A stretch of DNA of 51,316 nt, taken from positions 1 through 51,316 of the IMG/VR virus record IMGVR_UViG_3300018077_000011; one strand, written 5' to 3'. Under the pieces are notes generated by a model that worked only from the letters and a program-made list of their open reading frames with translations, searched no databases and was not told the DNA's origin. Both the position numbers and the translations under genes were made by a program. This stretch comes from a virus. Positions 14,257-22,229 of the stretch are shown piece by piece (positions within the stretch are counted from its first letter, which is position 1; every line of letters starts with the position of its first letter).

Positions 14257-15585
14257 TTAGCGTGCGCGCGAAGCGTGCAGGTATTCGTCGGCCAGGTCCG
14301 GGCGCGCCTTTTGGGCTGCGTTCATTGCATCGGCATACTTCTCGCGATCACCGCCGAACTTCTCAGCGAGAACCTTCTCAACCACCGCCTCAAAGGTCTC
14401 GGCGTTCTCGCCCTTGCGCGCATCGGCCCGCTGGGAGAAGAGGCCGGTCTGAACCAGCTCGCGGTCCAGCGTGGTCAGGAGTTCGTCGAAATACTTGAAC
14501 TCTCCAGCGTCCAGATTTTCCAGCTTCTGTAGATGCGCGGCCAGCGTTGCGGGCGTCTCGGCAATCGCCATGAACTGCTCGCAGCGCCGGATGAGAAGGT
14601 CCAGGCGGCGGGCATCGCGCTCTTTCGCCAGGTCTGCGGCAAAGGTCTCGGCCTGCTTGCCCAGCTCAGTCGCGCGGGCTTCCAGGGCTTCCACCTTATC
14701 GGCCTTCGCCTTGAGAGTGGCAAACTCTTCCGCTGAAACGGTGAATTGCTCCGGCGCCGGAGTAACGGCAACTACAGTAGTATCGGTTTTGTCGGTCATC
14801 ATTTGCTCCTTCTTGCTAACTACAGGTTCGGTTGCGGTTTCTTTCTTTGTGTCGGCTTGCTCTTCCACTGGCCGCTTGTGTTCGGGTAGATCGCCGGTCC
14901 ATCCGCCAATCGCGTCCATCATGGCAGCGGCCAGCTCGCGCATCTTCGTCATGGCTTTCTTCATCGCGCCCAGGTGGGAGTCGCTGTGATCGGCCATCAG
15001 GTCTACTCCATCGGCACTGAAGAGGGCCACGTTCTGACCGAAGAAGGGACGGTTGGTCAGGGCCACATGGTCAATGATGTTGTCGTGCTCTTTGCCGTGT
15101 TCATCGGTGTAGGCCGAGCCGTTGAGTTTCCACAGCACGCCAGGACTCTCATACTGGTAGGCCCCATCCGCGATAGCCTTCTCGCCCTCGGGCGTGAATT
15201 CCGGCTCGGCATACAGGCCGTCATCCCGAACGAACAGCCGCTTTACGTTCCCCGCTTTCGGTGGGTCGGGCTTCTCTTCGGTAGGGTGTCCGAAGTAGAT
15301 CGGGATATTCCAGCGCGGGCGACCGGCTTCATAGTTGGCAGCCATCTCGCGGATGCGTTCGGGCGTGATCTCCAGCGTCCGTTCGCCGCGCTTGAACGTG
15401 CCGACGGGCATCACCCGGAAAGGCGCGCCGGGGTTGTACTGGAAAGGTTCAATCCAACGGACTACGGGCTGGTCGCTCAAGGCAAGTGAACTCCGGCAGA
15501 TTGCAATGGCGCTGGACTTTTCATGCCCCTGCGCCATGACCTTGAAAATACAGGACTCCAGGTCGGGATCGGCAGGCAGGGCCAC
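14257..15585 (-). CDS. Prohead protease with C-terminal scaffold-like region
   Basis: This 442-residue protein resembles Mu gpI-type phage proteases. The N-terminal 240 residues contain FRVMPVGTF, ITPERIREMAANYE, IPIYFGHPTEEKPDPPKAG, YESPGVLWKLNG and IIDHVALTNRPFFGQN. The C-terminal 200 residues are a long Glu/Lys/Ala-rich coiled coil (AEEFATLKAKADKVEALEA ...), typical of an internal scaffold made in frame with the protease. It should process the capsid and itself during head maturation. The very N-terminus (MALPADPDLESCIFKVMAQGH) may be a short leader region. Confidence 0.75.
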   Translation of the reverse strand: MALPADPDLESCIFKVMAQGHEKSSAIAICRSSLALSDQPVVRWIEPFQYNPGAPFRVMPVGTFKRGERTLEITPERIREMAANYEAGRPRWNIPIYFGHPTEEKPDPPKAGNVKRLFVRDDGLYAEPEFTPEGEKAIADGAYQYESPGVLWKLNGSAYTDEHGKEHDNIIDHVALTNRPFFGQNVALFSADGVDLMADHSDSHLGAMKKAMTKMRELAAAMMDAIGGWTGDLPEHKRPVEEQADTKKETATEPVVSKKEQMMTDKTDTTVVAVTPAPEQFTVSAEEFATLKAKADKVEALEARATELGKQAETFAADLAKERDARRLDLLIRRCEQFMAIAETPATLAAHLQKLENLDAGEFKYFDELLTTLDRELVQTGLFSQRADARKGENAETFEAVVEKVLAEKFGGDREKYADAMNAAQKARPDLADEYLHASRAR

Positions 15586-15873
15586 TCAGACACCTTCAAG
15601 CGCCTTCTCGTATCCGGTCAATTGCCCGGCTTTCGCGCGCTTATCCGCGTCGGCCTTCTGCTTCTCGAATTTCGCAAACCGCTCCGGCCCAACCTGCTTC
15701 TGCATTCGCGCCACATCGGTAGAGTAAAAGCCCGGCGCGGCGAAGTGAACGGCGGGCACTGAGAAGCGGCGTGTCAGCATTCCCCCGCACGTATGGCGGC
15801 GCGGCATTCGCGCCTTCATCGGCTTTTCGATTTCGACCGGGCCACAGTGAGAGCAGGTTGCTTCGTACTTCAT
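15586..15873 (-). CDS. FmdB-like zinc-ribbon protein
   Basis: This 95-residue protein starts MKYEATCSHCGPVE and has CSHC with a second Cys (HTCGGMLTRRFSVPAV), the pattern of FmdB-type zinc ribbons. The rest is a Lys-rich helix. The start lies only about 20 bases after the U tract of a terminator-like hairpin and has no clear Shine-Dalgarno sequence, so expression seems to depend on read-through and perhaps weak initiation. It precedes the protease gene by one base. Confidence 0.7.
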   Translation of the reverse strand: MKYEATCSHCGPVEIEKPMKARMPRRHTCGGMLTRRFSVPAVHFAAPGFYSTDVARMQKQVGPERFAKFEKQKADADKRAKAGQLTGYEKALEGV

Positions 15874-15883
15874 TCGAGACTGG

Positions 15884-15922
15884 AAAACAAAAAGCCCCCG
15901 ACTCCTTTGTGGAGTCGGGGGC
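15884..15922 (-). terminator. Intrinsic terminator/attenuator before the zinc-ribbon gene
   Basis: Perfect 12-bp stem (15894-15905 with 15911-15922) with a five-base loop. On the minus strand it is followed by TTTTTGTTTTCC. The next start codon is about 20 bases downstream. A promoter lies about 55 bases upstream of the stem, so this hairpin is inside the 5' leader of the head operon. Confidence 0.85.
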
Positions 15923-15960
15923 CAGTAAACACACCCGTTTTCCCCGCCGGTTGCGCGGGG
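15921..15960 (-). promoter_or_regulatory. Leader hairpin and ACTGGC motif upstream of the terminator
   Basis: A 6-bp CCCCGC/GCGGGG hairpin (15942-15960) is followed on the minus strand by an A/T-rich spacer and ACTGGC (15926-15921), which directly enters the terminator stem. The order hairpin-ACTGGC-terminator matches the leaders at 2.0 and 22.0 kb. Confidence 0.55.
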
Positions 15961-15976
15961 CTGTCAGTTGCGCAGT

Positions 15977-16006
15977 ATCATAACACCGCGCCCCGGAATT
16001 TGTCAA
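15977..16006 (-). promoter_or_regulatory. Strong sigma70-type promoter for the head operon
   Basis: On the minus strand TTGACA (16006-16001) and TATGAT (15982-15977) are separated by 18 bp. The -35 box contains the stop codon of the upstream HTH gene. Predicted start near 15970, which places the hairpin/ACTGGC/terminator leader at the 5' end of the transcript. Confidence 0.8.
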
Positions 16007-16581
16007 GGGGTACCCGGCGGGAGTATTCCGATAGCATTACTCCTGAGCAGACGAGTCATACGAATCATATAGCTATTGCCACTCAGTTGCTCGGGTTGAC
16101 CGTATTGCATGCGCCAGAGCCTGAAATTATTGTACCTACCAAGGTAGGCTGCACAAGAACTCCCCATAACTTTGGCAATGTTACATTGGGTCAGTGCTGC
16201 ATCTGGGTAGATAGCCAGAAACTTATCTAAAATAGCCTGACAGCGCATCTGTCTTCGCTTTCTGAATAGTTCTCGCGTGCGCTTCGTTCCCAGTTTCTTG
16301 CGCAGTACCCGCCCGACACGGTCGGTTGGCAGGTTAAGTTTACGGGCCATTTCTGTGAATGTCTGGGTAGCACCGCCGTTCTCGATGTGGTGCAAAATGG
16401 TACTTAAATCCATTTCCAGACGTTTTCGCTGCTGGGTGCTTCTATGTGCCGCCATGCCACTTCCAGTAATTTGACGGACCCGTTCCCTTGAGATTCCAAA
16501 TAGCTCTGCGACCCTGATTGCAGGCAGGCCCTCTGCTACCATCCGCCGTATCCGATCATTGCGGTCCTTGAAACTGATCAT
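16003..16581 (-). CDS. HTH regulator with sigma-region-4-like domain
   Basis: This 192-residue basic protein starts at MISFKDRND with a GGAGGTAATAAC site. Residues 8-35 (IRRMVAEGLPAIRVAELFGISRERVRQIT) form a helix-turn-helix like sigma70 region 4. A second HTH-like region is near residues 65-95 (FTEMARKLNLPTDRVGRVL). A long basic region follows. It may be a late-gene activator or a homing-type DNA-binding protein: it is AT-richer than its neighbours and sits between two head genes, with a strong promoter at its 3' end. Whether it acts on that promoter is unknown. Confidence 0.6.
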   Translation of the reverse strand: MISFKDRNDRIRRMVAEGLPAIRVAELFGISRERVRQITGSGMAAHRSTQQRKRLEMDLSTILHHIENGGATQTFTEMARKLNLPTDRVGRVLRKKLGTKRTRELFRKRRQMRCQAILDKFLAIYPDAALTQCNIAKVMGSSCAAYLGRYNNFRLWRMQYGQPEQLSGNSYMIRMTRLLRSNAIGILPPGTP

Positions 16582-16654
16582 GTTATTACCTCCAGTGAAC
16601 ACCGATAGTTTCCCGCGCAAGAAGTGTCATCGGGCAGTAGAAATCACTCCCGAA

Positions 16655-17503
16655 TTAATCAACAAACTCAAGGGTACACCTGCATCCGCCGTTGCAATCT
16701 GTCCCATCCGATGGAGTCACATTTCCGGTGCTGGCTAACAGATCATCCCACGAATCGTAAGTCTTATCACCAAACGCGAGACAGGAACCGCAGTGCTGTT
16801 TTACGGTCGGATCAAGAACCCACGCTATCTTCAGTCCCTTCTCCTTCGCCGCCTCCCCGCGCGCCCGTTGCAATGTTGACCAGAACTCACCAGCATAATT
16901 AGCCACGCGACCGGCCATGCTGGAAAGCACACCTCCCAGCGCAATCGCTCCCGATCCCGCTGCGATAGATGCCAGCACATCGCCGTCAAGAAGTCCGTCC
17001 TTCACCTTGCGCTCTATGTCTGGCCCCAGCGACTCGGTCAGGAACTGCTCATTGTCCGCCAGCGCCTCTGCCAGTTCCTGAGCGGCTTCCGGCGTAATGG
17101 CTTCGTCCCCAAGCCCCAGCGTCACCGCATCGGGCAGGTGCTTGCGACCCAGCGCTGTAAGCACCAGAAGCAGAGCGGCGACAGCAGCGGCGATGATCCC
17201 GTCGCGATCCTCTTCGTCGGCTTCGGCCAGTTCATTCGCCAGATCATCCGAGAAGTCAGCGTAGGCCCGCTCCAGTTCCTGCTGATAGGCGTTCGTCGCG
17301 TCAACGTCCTTCGTGCGCCTCCCCGGTCGCCCGGCCCCGCGCAGAGCGGCGAATGGTTCCGGGGGTAACTCAATCGTGATGTCGCCCTGTTTCCAGGCAA
17401 ATCTCTCCGATGCCTTCTCAGACTGTGCCGACTTTCTGTCAGGTAACTTGATTTTGATGTCGCCCTTTTTCCAGGCGAACTTCTTTTTCAGTTCATCAGC
17501 CAC
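16655..17503 (-). CDS. Phage head morphogenesis protein (Mu gpF-like)
   Basis: This 282-residue protein contains the C-terminal signature of Mu F-type minor head proteins: WVLDPTVKQHCGSCLAFGDKTY and TDCNGGCRCTLEF. The N-terminus carries two copies of a short motif (KFAWKKGDIKIKLP at about 8-21 and RFAWKQGDITIELP at about 34-47). A membrane-like Ala/Leu stretch (IIAAAVAALLLVLTAL) lies near 105-120 and a Gly/Ala stretch near 185-205. It overlaps the end of the portal-fusion gene by eight bases. It is thought to assist portal/head assembly and genome ejection. Confidence 0.8.
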   Translation of the reverse strand: MADELKKKFAWKKGDIKIKLPDRKSAQSEKASERFAWKQGDITIELPPEPFAALRGAGRPGRRTKDVDATNAYQQELERAYADFSDDLANELAEADEEDRDGIIAAAVAALLLVLTALGRKHLPDAVTLGLGDEAITPEAAQELAEALADNEQFLTESLGPDIERKVKDGLLDGDVLASIAAGSGAIALGGVLSSMAGRVANYAGEFWSTLQRARGEAAKEKGLKIAWVLDPTVKQHCGSCLAFGDKTYDSWDDLLASTGNVTPSDGTDCNGGCRCTLEFVD

Positions 17504-19682
17504 CAGCTACCTCCAGAACCAGCTTGCGCTTTCCGGACGGAAGTCGCGTATCCGAGCGCACCAGAAAGCTGGTATCCCTGGGGAGTAGAAATTCAAACTC
17601 CCCTCGATTAGAGAGAGAGTCCATAAACAGAGCTTTGTCGCCCGGCCTCAGACGTATCTCGACAAACGCACCCTCGTCAGTTGAAAACGACTTCGCCACT
17701 TTTGACGATGCCGAGGTGGAAATATATCCCCTGTCCGTCAGAACGGCTCCTTCCATATTGCCAGCCGGTAATGTGTCTTGAGCCAGACCGCGATAGACCG
17801 TGGCATCTTCTGTCAGAGTTGCCTTATCCAATACCGCATCTATGTTGTCCGTCTGTTTCTTGATTTTTGGACTCAGTGGGCCCTCGTCGCGGAGCGCGTC
17901 GTTAATATCGCCATGCTCGGTTTTCTGATAGGCCAGAAGGGTTTTCCGCTGGTCAGACGAAAGGCCGTCTATCACTTCACCGGACTGGCCTTCTCCAAAG
18001 TCACCTATTTCATCTTCATAAAGTTTATTGCCGGGCGCGGCGTCTCCCCCGCTGCCTCTGCCCCCACCACCTCCGCTTTCATCCCCCCCGCCCCCCGGCG
18101 CGAACTGTCCCTTATTATCCCGCGGCTGGTCGGGGCTGAAAAACCGTTCCGCGCTTGCCGTCTCCGGCTCCAGGTCGCCGCCTTCCTTCGGTAGAGTGCC
18201 GCCGTCATCTTCTGGCTTCAGATCGCCTTCCGTCACTTCCACTGCCTCGGGCTTTGCCGGGAAGTCCGCCAGTCCCCGCAGGTAGTTTTCCAGTTCCAGT
18301 GACGGTGTGAGCAATGCAGCGCCTGCCAGATTGTTGACGTAGGTTGCAATGTCAGCAAGCGAGTAGCGGATCAGCGATTCATGCTTGAGTTGTGGATAGG
18401 CTGTAATCCCTGGAAAGTGGTTCAGGCGGAACAGCCGCTCCACCCCGAACCGCTGGATGGTATCGGCAATCATGTCCAGCCAGGCCGTGAGCGCCAGGGT
18501 GAAGAAGTCTGTGCTGCTTTCGGATAGCGCCTGGGTGCCGACCTTATCCATCCCCAGGTGAATGAACTGCGCCAGGCCGACCATCGCCATGCGCTGCTCG
18601 TAGCGGGTGATCGTCTCGTGGAAGTGGATCACGCCGCGCGAGGGGGGCGATACCAACTCAAACAGGACGCCCTGACCTTCCTTTGCGCCCTGGCCCATCT
18701 TGGCGAAGGGGATGGCGACGACCATCTGCTCGTCTACCCGCACGTTGCGCCCGATCTTCTTCAGCTCATCAAACTCGGATGATGTGCCTTTGGAAACATC
18801 GCTGCCCGCGTAGATGACCGGCAGGCCGGCGCCCATGCGCTCCGCGGAGATGGCTTCGACTTCTTCCAGGTTCTTTTTGTAGTACCAGGCCGGGTACATC
18901 GCCCGCAGAATGGAGCGGCCTTCCGGGTTGCCCTTCTCTGCCGTCGTGCGAAACAGGATCGCTTTGTCAATCGGGATGTGGACCGGTGCGGAAGGGCCGG
19001 AAGGCGGCTGCTGATTGAAACCCTGTAATCCGCCCTTCTCGTCAAACGACCACTCATCGCCCGGCGATAGCGTTTCCGGCGCGACGAAGGTCCACTTGCG
19101 CCAGCCGATGCGCCCGTCATCGTACTTGCTCCCGGCTTCCTTCTGCTCCCCGTTCCGCTTTTTGTAGACAGTCTCCGCCGGGTAGAAGCCATACTGGATC
19201 ATGCTCAGCGCCTGGTCTATTGCGTCTGACCACGACTGGCTCATGTCCTGTATGATTGTTTCCGCGAAGTCGGCAGCCTCTTCATCGGCGGGTGTCTCTC
19301 CGGCCTTCTCGAAATACCACGACACCCGCCGCAGGGTCATCTTGATTGCCTGCAATACGGCGGCCACAATCGGATCATCGCCCATCTCGCGGTAGAGTTG
19401 CACGCGCTTATTGAGCGACTTGAAACGGCGGTCGTACTCTTCGTCAATGCGCCCGCCGTAGTGCCGCAGTCCCGTGGTCGCTATCTCGGAGAACACTCCG
19501 CCGCCAGACTGCGGGGCCTGATAGATGTCCGGCGTGTTTCCATTCTGCCTGCCATTCTCAATGCGGAAGGTGTGAGCGTAGCTCACACCATACTTGCGGG
19601 CAACTTCGGTCCGCGATAGCGCCCCACCTTTCAGGTCGGCGATCAGAATCCGGTTGCGCTCGGTGTTGTCTTTTCTCGGCAT
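17496..19682 (-). CDS. Portal protein fused to a C-terminal ADP-ribosyltransferase domain
   Basis: This 728-residue protein has three parts. Residues 15-45 are a helix-turn-helix-like segment (RTEVARKYGVSYAHTF). Residues about 65-470 match Mu gp29/DUF935-type portals (LYREMGDDPIVAAVLQAIK, YGFYPAETVYK, NLEEVEAISAERMG, ALSESSTDFF). A Gly-rich linker (530-550) leads to residues 565-728 with an R-S-E ADP-ribosyltransferase pattern: VYRGL (Arg631), GYISTSA (Ser655-Ser657) and EFE (695-697) in NRGEFEFLLPRDT. The domain would use NAD+ to modify proteins. Fused to the portal, it could be injected with the DNA. Fusions or adjacent pairs of this sort occur in other phages, but the exact substrate here is unknown. 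Confidence 0.85.
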   Translation of the reverse strand: MPRKDNTERNRILIADLKGGALSRTEVARKYGVSYAHTFRIENGRQNGNTPDIYQAPQSGGGVFSEIATTGLRHYGGRIDEEYDRRFKSLNKRVQLYREMGDDPIVAAVLQAIKMTLRRVSWYFEKAGETPADEEAADFAETIIQDMSQSWSDAIDQALSMIQYGFYPAETVYKKRNGEQKEAGSKYDDGRIGWRKWTFVAPETLSPGDEWSFDEKGGLQGFNQQPPSGPSAPVHIPIDKAILFRTTAEKGNPEGRSILRAMYPAWYYKKNLEEVEAISAERMGAGLPVIYAGSDVSKGTSSEFDELKKIGRNVRVDEQMVVAIPFAKMGQGAKEGQGVLFELVSPPSRGVIHFHETITRYEQRMAMVGLAQFIHLGMDKVGTQALSESSTDFFTLALTAWLDMIADTIQRFGVERLFRLNHFPGITAYPQLKHESLIRYSLADIATYVNNLAGAALLTPSLELENYLRGLADFPAKPEAVEVTEGDLKPEDDGGTLPKEGGDLEPETASAERFFSPDQPRDNKGQFAPGGGGDESGGGGGRGSGGDAAPGNKLYEDEIGDFGEGQSGEVIDGLSSDQRKTLLAYQKTEHGDINDALRDEGPLSPKIKKQTDNIDAVLDKATLTEDATVYRGLAQDTLPAGNMEGAVLTDRGYISTSASSKVAKSFSTDEGAFVEIRLRPGDKALFMDSLSNRGEFEFLLPRDTSFLVRSDTRLPSGKRKLVLEVAGG

Positions 19683-19684
19683 CT

Positions 19685-20287
19685 CTATATCTCCGGTTTC
19701 TTAAAAACCGCCACTCCCATATTCTGCTTCAGCACCGGGCTGAACGTTGGAAGCTGGATATGCTCCCAGCCAATCAGAACTTCTTTCAATGCCCCGTACA
19801 ATTCCCTGAAACTGCTGTCGTGAAAAACGACTATGCCGCCGGGCCGCAGAACGCGGTGTATATGCTCCGCTTCTTCCTTCACGTGACCAACGGCATGGTT
19901 ATCATCTACGAAAACCAGGTCAAAGCTGGCGTCGGCCTGCTCCCGAAGATACTGGCAGGCTTCCTTCTCGATCAGGCGAACATCGGGATAGTCGACCAGA
20001 CGGCGGGTCGCTTCCGGCTTCACTCCCGGATATTCCGAACGGTCATCCACTCCGGTGACACGGGCACCGCTGAGATCTATCGCCTCCACGGTCATCCCGG
20101 AGTCATATCCGGTTTCGAGTATGTCTGTCGCGCCGATCAGCTTTGCCAGGGCCAGCAGGAACAATCGGAGTTCGGGCGCGGTATGAATTCCGCCGGATTC
20201 TCCATCCGTGGGCACCTGGGTGAATGCCTTCATGAGCGTGCCGAGCGCCGCTTCCAGTTTGTCACGTCTGCCATAATAATCATCCAT
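19685..20287 (-). CDS. Class I SAM methyltransferase between terminase and portal
   Basis: This 200-residue protein starts MDDYYGRRDKL in a TGATG overlap with the terminase stop. Motifs: ILETGYDSGMTV (SAM-binding loop with Gly replaced in part), VTGVDD, SFDLVFVDDNHAVGHVKEE and LRPGGIVVFHDSS, as in Methyltransf_24-type O-methyltransferases. The target could be a sugar or small molecule, since DNA-methylase motifs are absent. Its place inside the packaging/head operon is unusual. Confidence 0.75.
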   Translation of the reverse strand: MDDYYGRRDKLEAALGTLMKAFTQVPTDGESGGIHTAPELRLFLLALAKLIGATDILETGYDSGMTVEAIDLSGARVTGVDDRSEYPGVKPEATRRLVDYPDVRLIEKEACQYLREQADASFDLVFVDDNHAVGHVKEEAEHIHRVLRPGGIVVFHDSSFRELYGALKEVLIGWEHIQLPTFSPVLKQNMGVAVFKKPEI

Positions 20288-21900
20288 CAACTTCTCCATC
20301 CCGTTCTGTCACCCCGGCTCCAGCGGCTGCCCTCTACGCTGCTTGAGAAGCGGGAAGGCGTGGGATCGGCCAGCGCCTTTACGGTTTCTTTCGGCAGTGG
20401 CTCCTGACCGGAAAAGGCCAGCGCCAGCGCGTCGGCATCGTCCGGTGAGCGTCCGATCCGCTTCACAATCTCTTCCTTGCTCTCCACCCGCAGGGTCCGG
20501 TCGCTATGAATACGGTAACGGCGCGCGCGCAGTTCGGAAGACAGGCGACGGTAGGTGTCCGGGTCAAGGCGACTCAGGTCAAGCCTGGCTTCCCGTCCCA
20601 GCTCACCCACCCGGAACCACAACTCCGAGCCACGGTTGTAGTATTCGCCGGGGTTCTCTGCCCGTTCCCCGAAGTTGACCGGATATACCCGGAATTCAAG
20701 TTCCCGCAGGCGATCTGTCACACCTCCGCCGAGGCCGGTATCGTCAATATGGATCGGGATAGCCCTGGCTTCCACATTGGACTTTGCAGCCACGCTCTCT
20801 GCCAGGCGAACAATCCGGCCTACAGTCTCCATGAGCCCCTGCTTCGGGTAGGCCTCCCGATCTGTAACGACCGGCCCGCGGCGCCCATAAAGCACCGTCA
20901 GATTGTCGCCAAAACGCGCAATGTCCGCGCCGATGGCCGGCAGGTCCGATGCTGCCCAGGCCAACCCGCCTTCGCGCGCCCGGACAAGCCAGGCTTCGCT
21001 CCAGATGGCCGTGGACGCCTGGCGCGGAGTTAGCCCGAGAACCCGCGAGCGGAATACGTCATCGGGCTTGCGCCAGACTCCGCTCTCCGGCGGCCACTCA
21101 ATACAGTCGGCGTCCGGCTCATCCGCGGCTATCGTGTGCCGCCGGATCATTTCTTCTACCCACAGCAGGCTTACTGCTTTGGGGTAGGGGGCAGGCAGAC
21201 CGGCCAGTTCCGCCCCGATGTTGGGATGGTCAAGACAGGAGATATGGATGATGTTCCAGTCCGGGTCTTCTCGAATGTCATAGTACGGCCCGCCGGTCTC
21301 GGTAGGGTTGCCGGATACGAGAGTCCGGCAGTCCGGCGAAGTCATCATGGCATTGGTCGCCTCCCAGATGTATGGCTGGATACCCTGCGCCTCGTCAATG
21401 ACGATAAGCTGGCGCCCTTCGTGCCGTCCCTGGAAGCCTGCTCCGCTCTCCGCGTTGTGGCCTTTGGCATAGTGCTTCGGGCCGGACTCCAGCCGCAGCT
21501 CCAGCAGACGCCCTGGCGCGGTTGCCGGTCGCTGCCCGCGTATCTCGCCCCACAACAGGTCGTGAATGCTTGCCCACGACGGGGCCGTGGTCAGGGTGAT
21601 GGATGGATGGAAGCAATCGAAGTGCCACTGGACAATCCCGCCGATGGCATGGGTTTTGCCGACACTGTGGCCGGCATAGACCGCCGTGCGCCGATTGTCG
21701 CGGACACTCTCCGCAATCTCTACCTGCTTTGCCCACCAACGCGCGCCCAGGATGGCCCTGGCATACGTGGACGGATCGGCGGCGTACTGCGCCAGCACGC
21801 TCACCTGCCTGCTGGCGGCCATGTTCTCCATGTGGCGCATGGCAAGCTCGGCGGCAGCATGGGGTGGGAGGCCTTCTACAAGTTGCGCGGCAATGTCCAT
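20287..21900 (-). CDS. terL: Terminase large subunit
   Basis: This 537-residue protein has the ATPase and nuclease parts of the DNA-packaging motor. GHSVGKTHAIGG (about residues 75-86) is the Walker A region, VIDEAQGI the Walker B region, followed by TLVSGNPTETGG (coupling motif). The nuclease half has PAIGADIARFGDN, IHIDDTGLGGGVTDRL and DDADALALAFSG, each with the conserved Asp. The C-terminus is Arg/Ser-rich. The leader upstream carries a promoter with a palindromic operator and a branched terminator-like hairpin. Confidence 0.95.
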   Translation of the reverse strand: MDIAAQLVEGLPPHAAAELAMRHMENMAASRQVSVLAQYAADPSTYARAILGARWWAKQVEIAESVRDNRRTAVYAGHSVGKTHAIGGIVQWHFDCFHPSITLTTAPSWASIHDLLWGEIRGQRPATAPGRLLELRLESGPKHYAKGHNAESGAGFQGRHEGRQLIVIDEAQGIQPYIWEATNAMMTSPDCRTLVSGNPTETGGPYYDIREDPDWNIIHISCLDHPNIGAELAGLPAPYPKAVSLLWVEEMIRRHTIAADEPDADCIEWPPESGVWRKPDDVFRSRVLGLTPRQASTAIWSEAWLVRAREGGLAWAASDLPAIGADIARFGDNLTVLYGRRGPVVTDREAYPKQGLMETVGRIVRLAESVAAKSNVEARAIPIHIDDTGLGGGVTDRLRELEFRVYPVNFGERAENPGEYYNRGSELWFRVGELGREARLDLSRLDPDTYRRLSSELRARRYRIHSDRTLRVESKEEIVKRIGRSPDDADALALAFSGQEPLPKETVKALADPTPSRFSSSVEGSRWSRGDRTGWRS

Positions 21901-21926
21901 CTACAACCATGGTCCCCGCAGGGGGG

Positions 21927-21999
21927 AAACAAAATAGCCGCCTCACTCCAGAGGGCGTCTTATCGGGGGATAAGAGGAGTTACCGTGGAATGAGGCGGC
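21927..21999 (-). terminator. Large branched terminator/attenuator before terL
   Basis: A 14-bp outer stem (21937-21950 with 21986-21999, one G-U pair in RNA) encloses a second 7-bp hairpin (21958-21964 with 21969-21975, loop GGGG on the plus strand). On the minus strand it is followed by TATTTTGTTTCC. The terL start is about 27 bases further. The inner hairpin makes this the most elaborate of the leader terminators. Confidence 0.8.
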
Positions 22000-22035
22000 C
22001 TGTGCGCCAGTGTCCGCGCCGTATGCGCGGCAGGC
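21998..22035 (-). promoter_or_regulatory. Leader hairpin with ACTGGC motif (terL)
   Basis: Hairpin 22014-22030 (6-bp stem, five-base loop) enclosed by a GCCTG/CAGGC pairing (22031-22035 with 21998-22002). The unpaired strand holds ACACTGGCGCA (ACTGGC at 22011-22006). As in the tail tube leader, the enclosing stem shares two bases with the terminator stem. Confidence 0.6.
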
Positions 22036-22041
22036 GGTCAC

Positions 22042-22071
22042 ATTGTAACACGTATCATGTTACAGATGCAA
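22042..22071 (-). promoter_or_regulatory. Leftward promoter for terL with operator palindrome
   Basis: On the minus strand TTGCAT (22071-22066) and TACAAT (22047-22042) are spaced by 18 bp. The palindrome TGTAACA-N7-TGTTACA (22044-22064) covers the spacer and the -10 box. A third TGTTAC half-site lies at 22074-22080. This is the arrangement of a repressor-controlled promoter, so packaging/late transcription is probably switched here. Confidence 0.75.
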
Positions 22072-22080
22072 TATGTTACC

Positions 22081-22215
22081 CTTGCTTTACTATGCCTGAC
22101 CATGCCCTGCCTGGCCCGGCCGCGCCTTGCTCTGCCTTTTCAACAAGGCCGTCCTACCATTGCCTTGCTTTGCCCCGCCTTGCCACACTTCACTACGCCA
22201 GGCTCAGCTGTGCCA
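22081..22215. repeat. Degenerate pentamer-phased YNTGC repeat next to terL
   Basis: Over about 130 bases the sequence can be written in five-base steps ending mostly in TGC or GGC (cttgc, tatgc, catgc, cctgc, ctggc, cttgc, tctgc; then tgcct, tgctt, tgccc, tgcca). It codes for nothing visible and fills the gap before the terminase region. A packaging-recognition (pac) site is one possibility. Apart from this repeat, the promoter and the leader, nothing else is seen in 21901-22229. Confidence 0.5.
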
Positions 22216-22229
22216 CATACCGCATAGCT

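Noticed and set aside
21937-21999. Cloverleaf/tRNA-like RNA before terL
   Set aside because: The outer stem is 14 bp, there is no anticodon or T-loop sequence and a U tract follows; it is a branched terminator-type structure.
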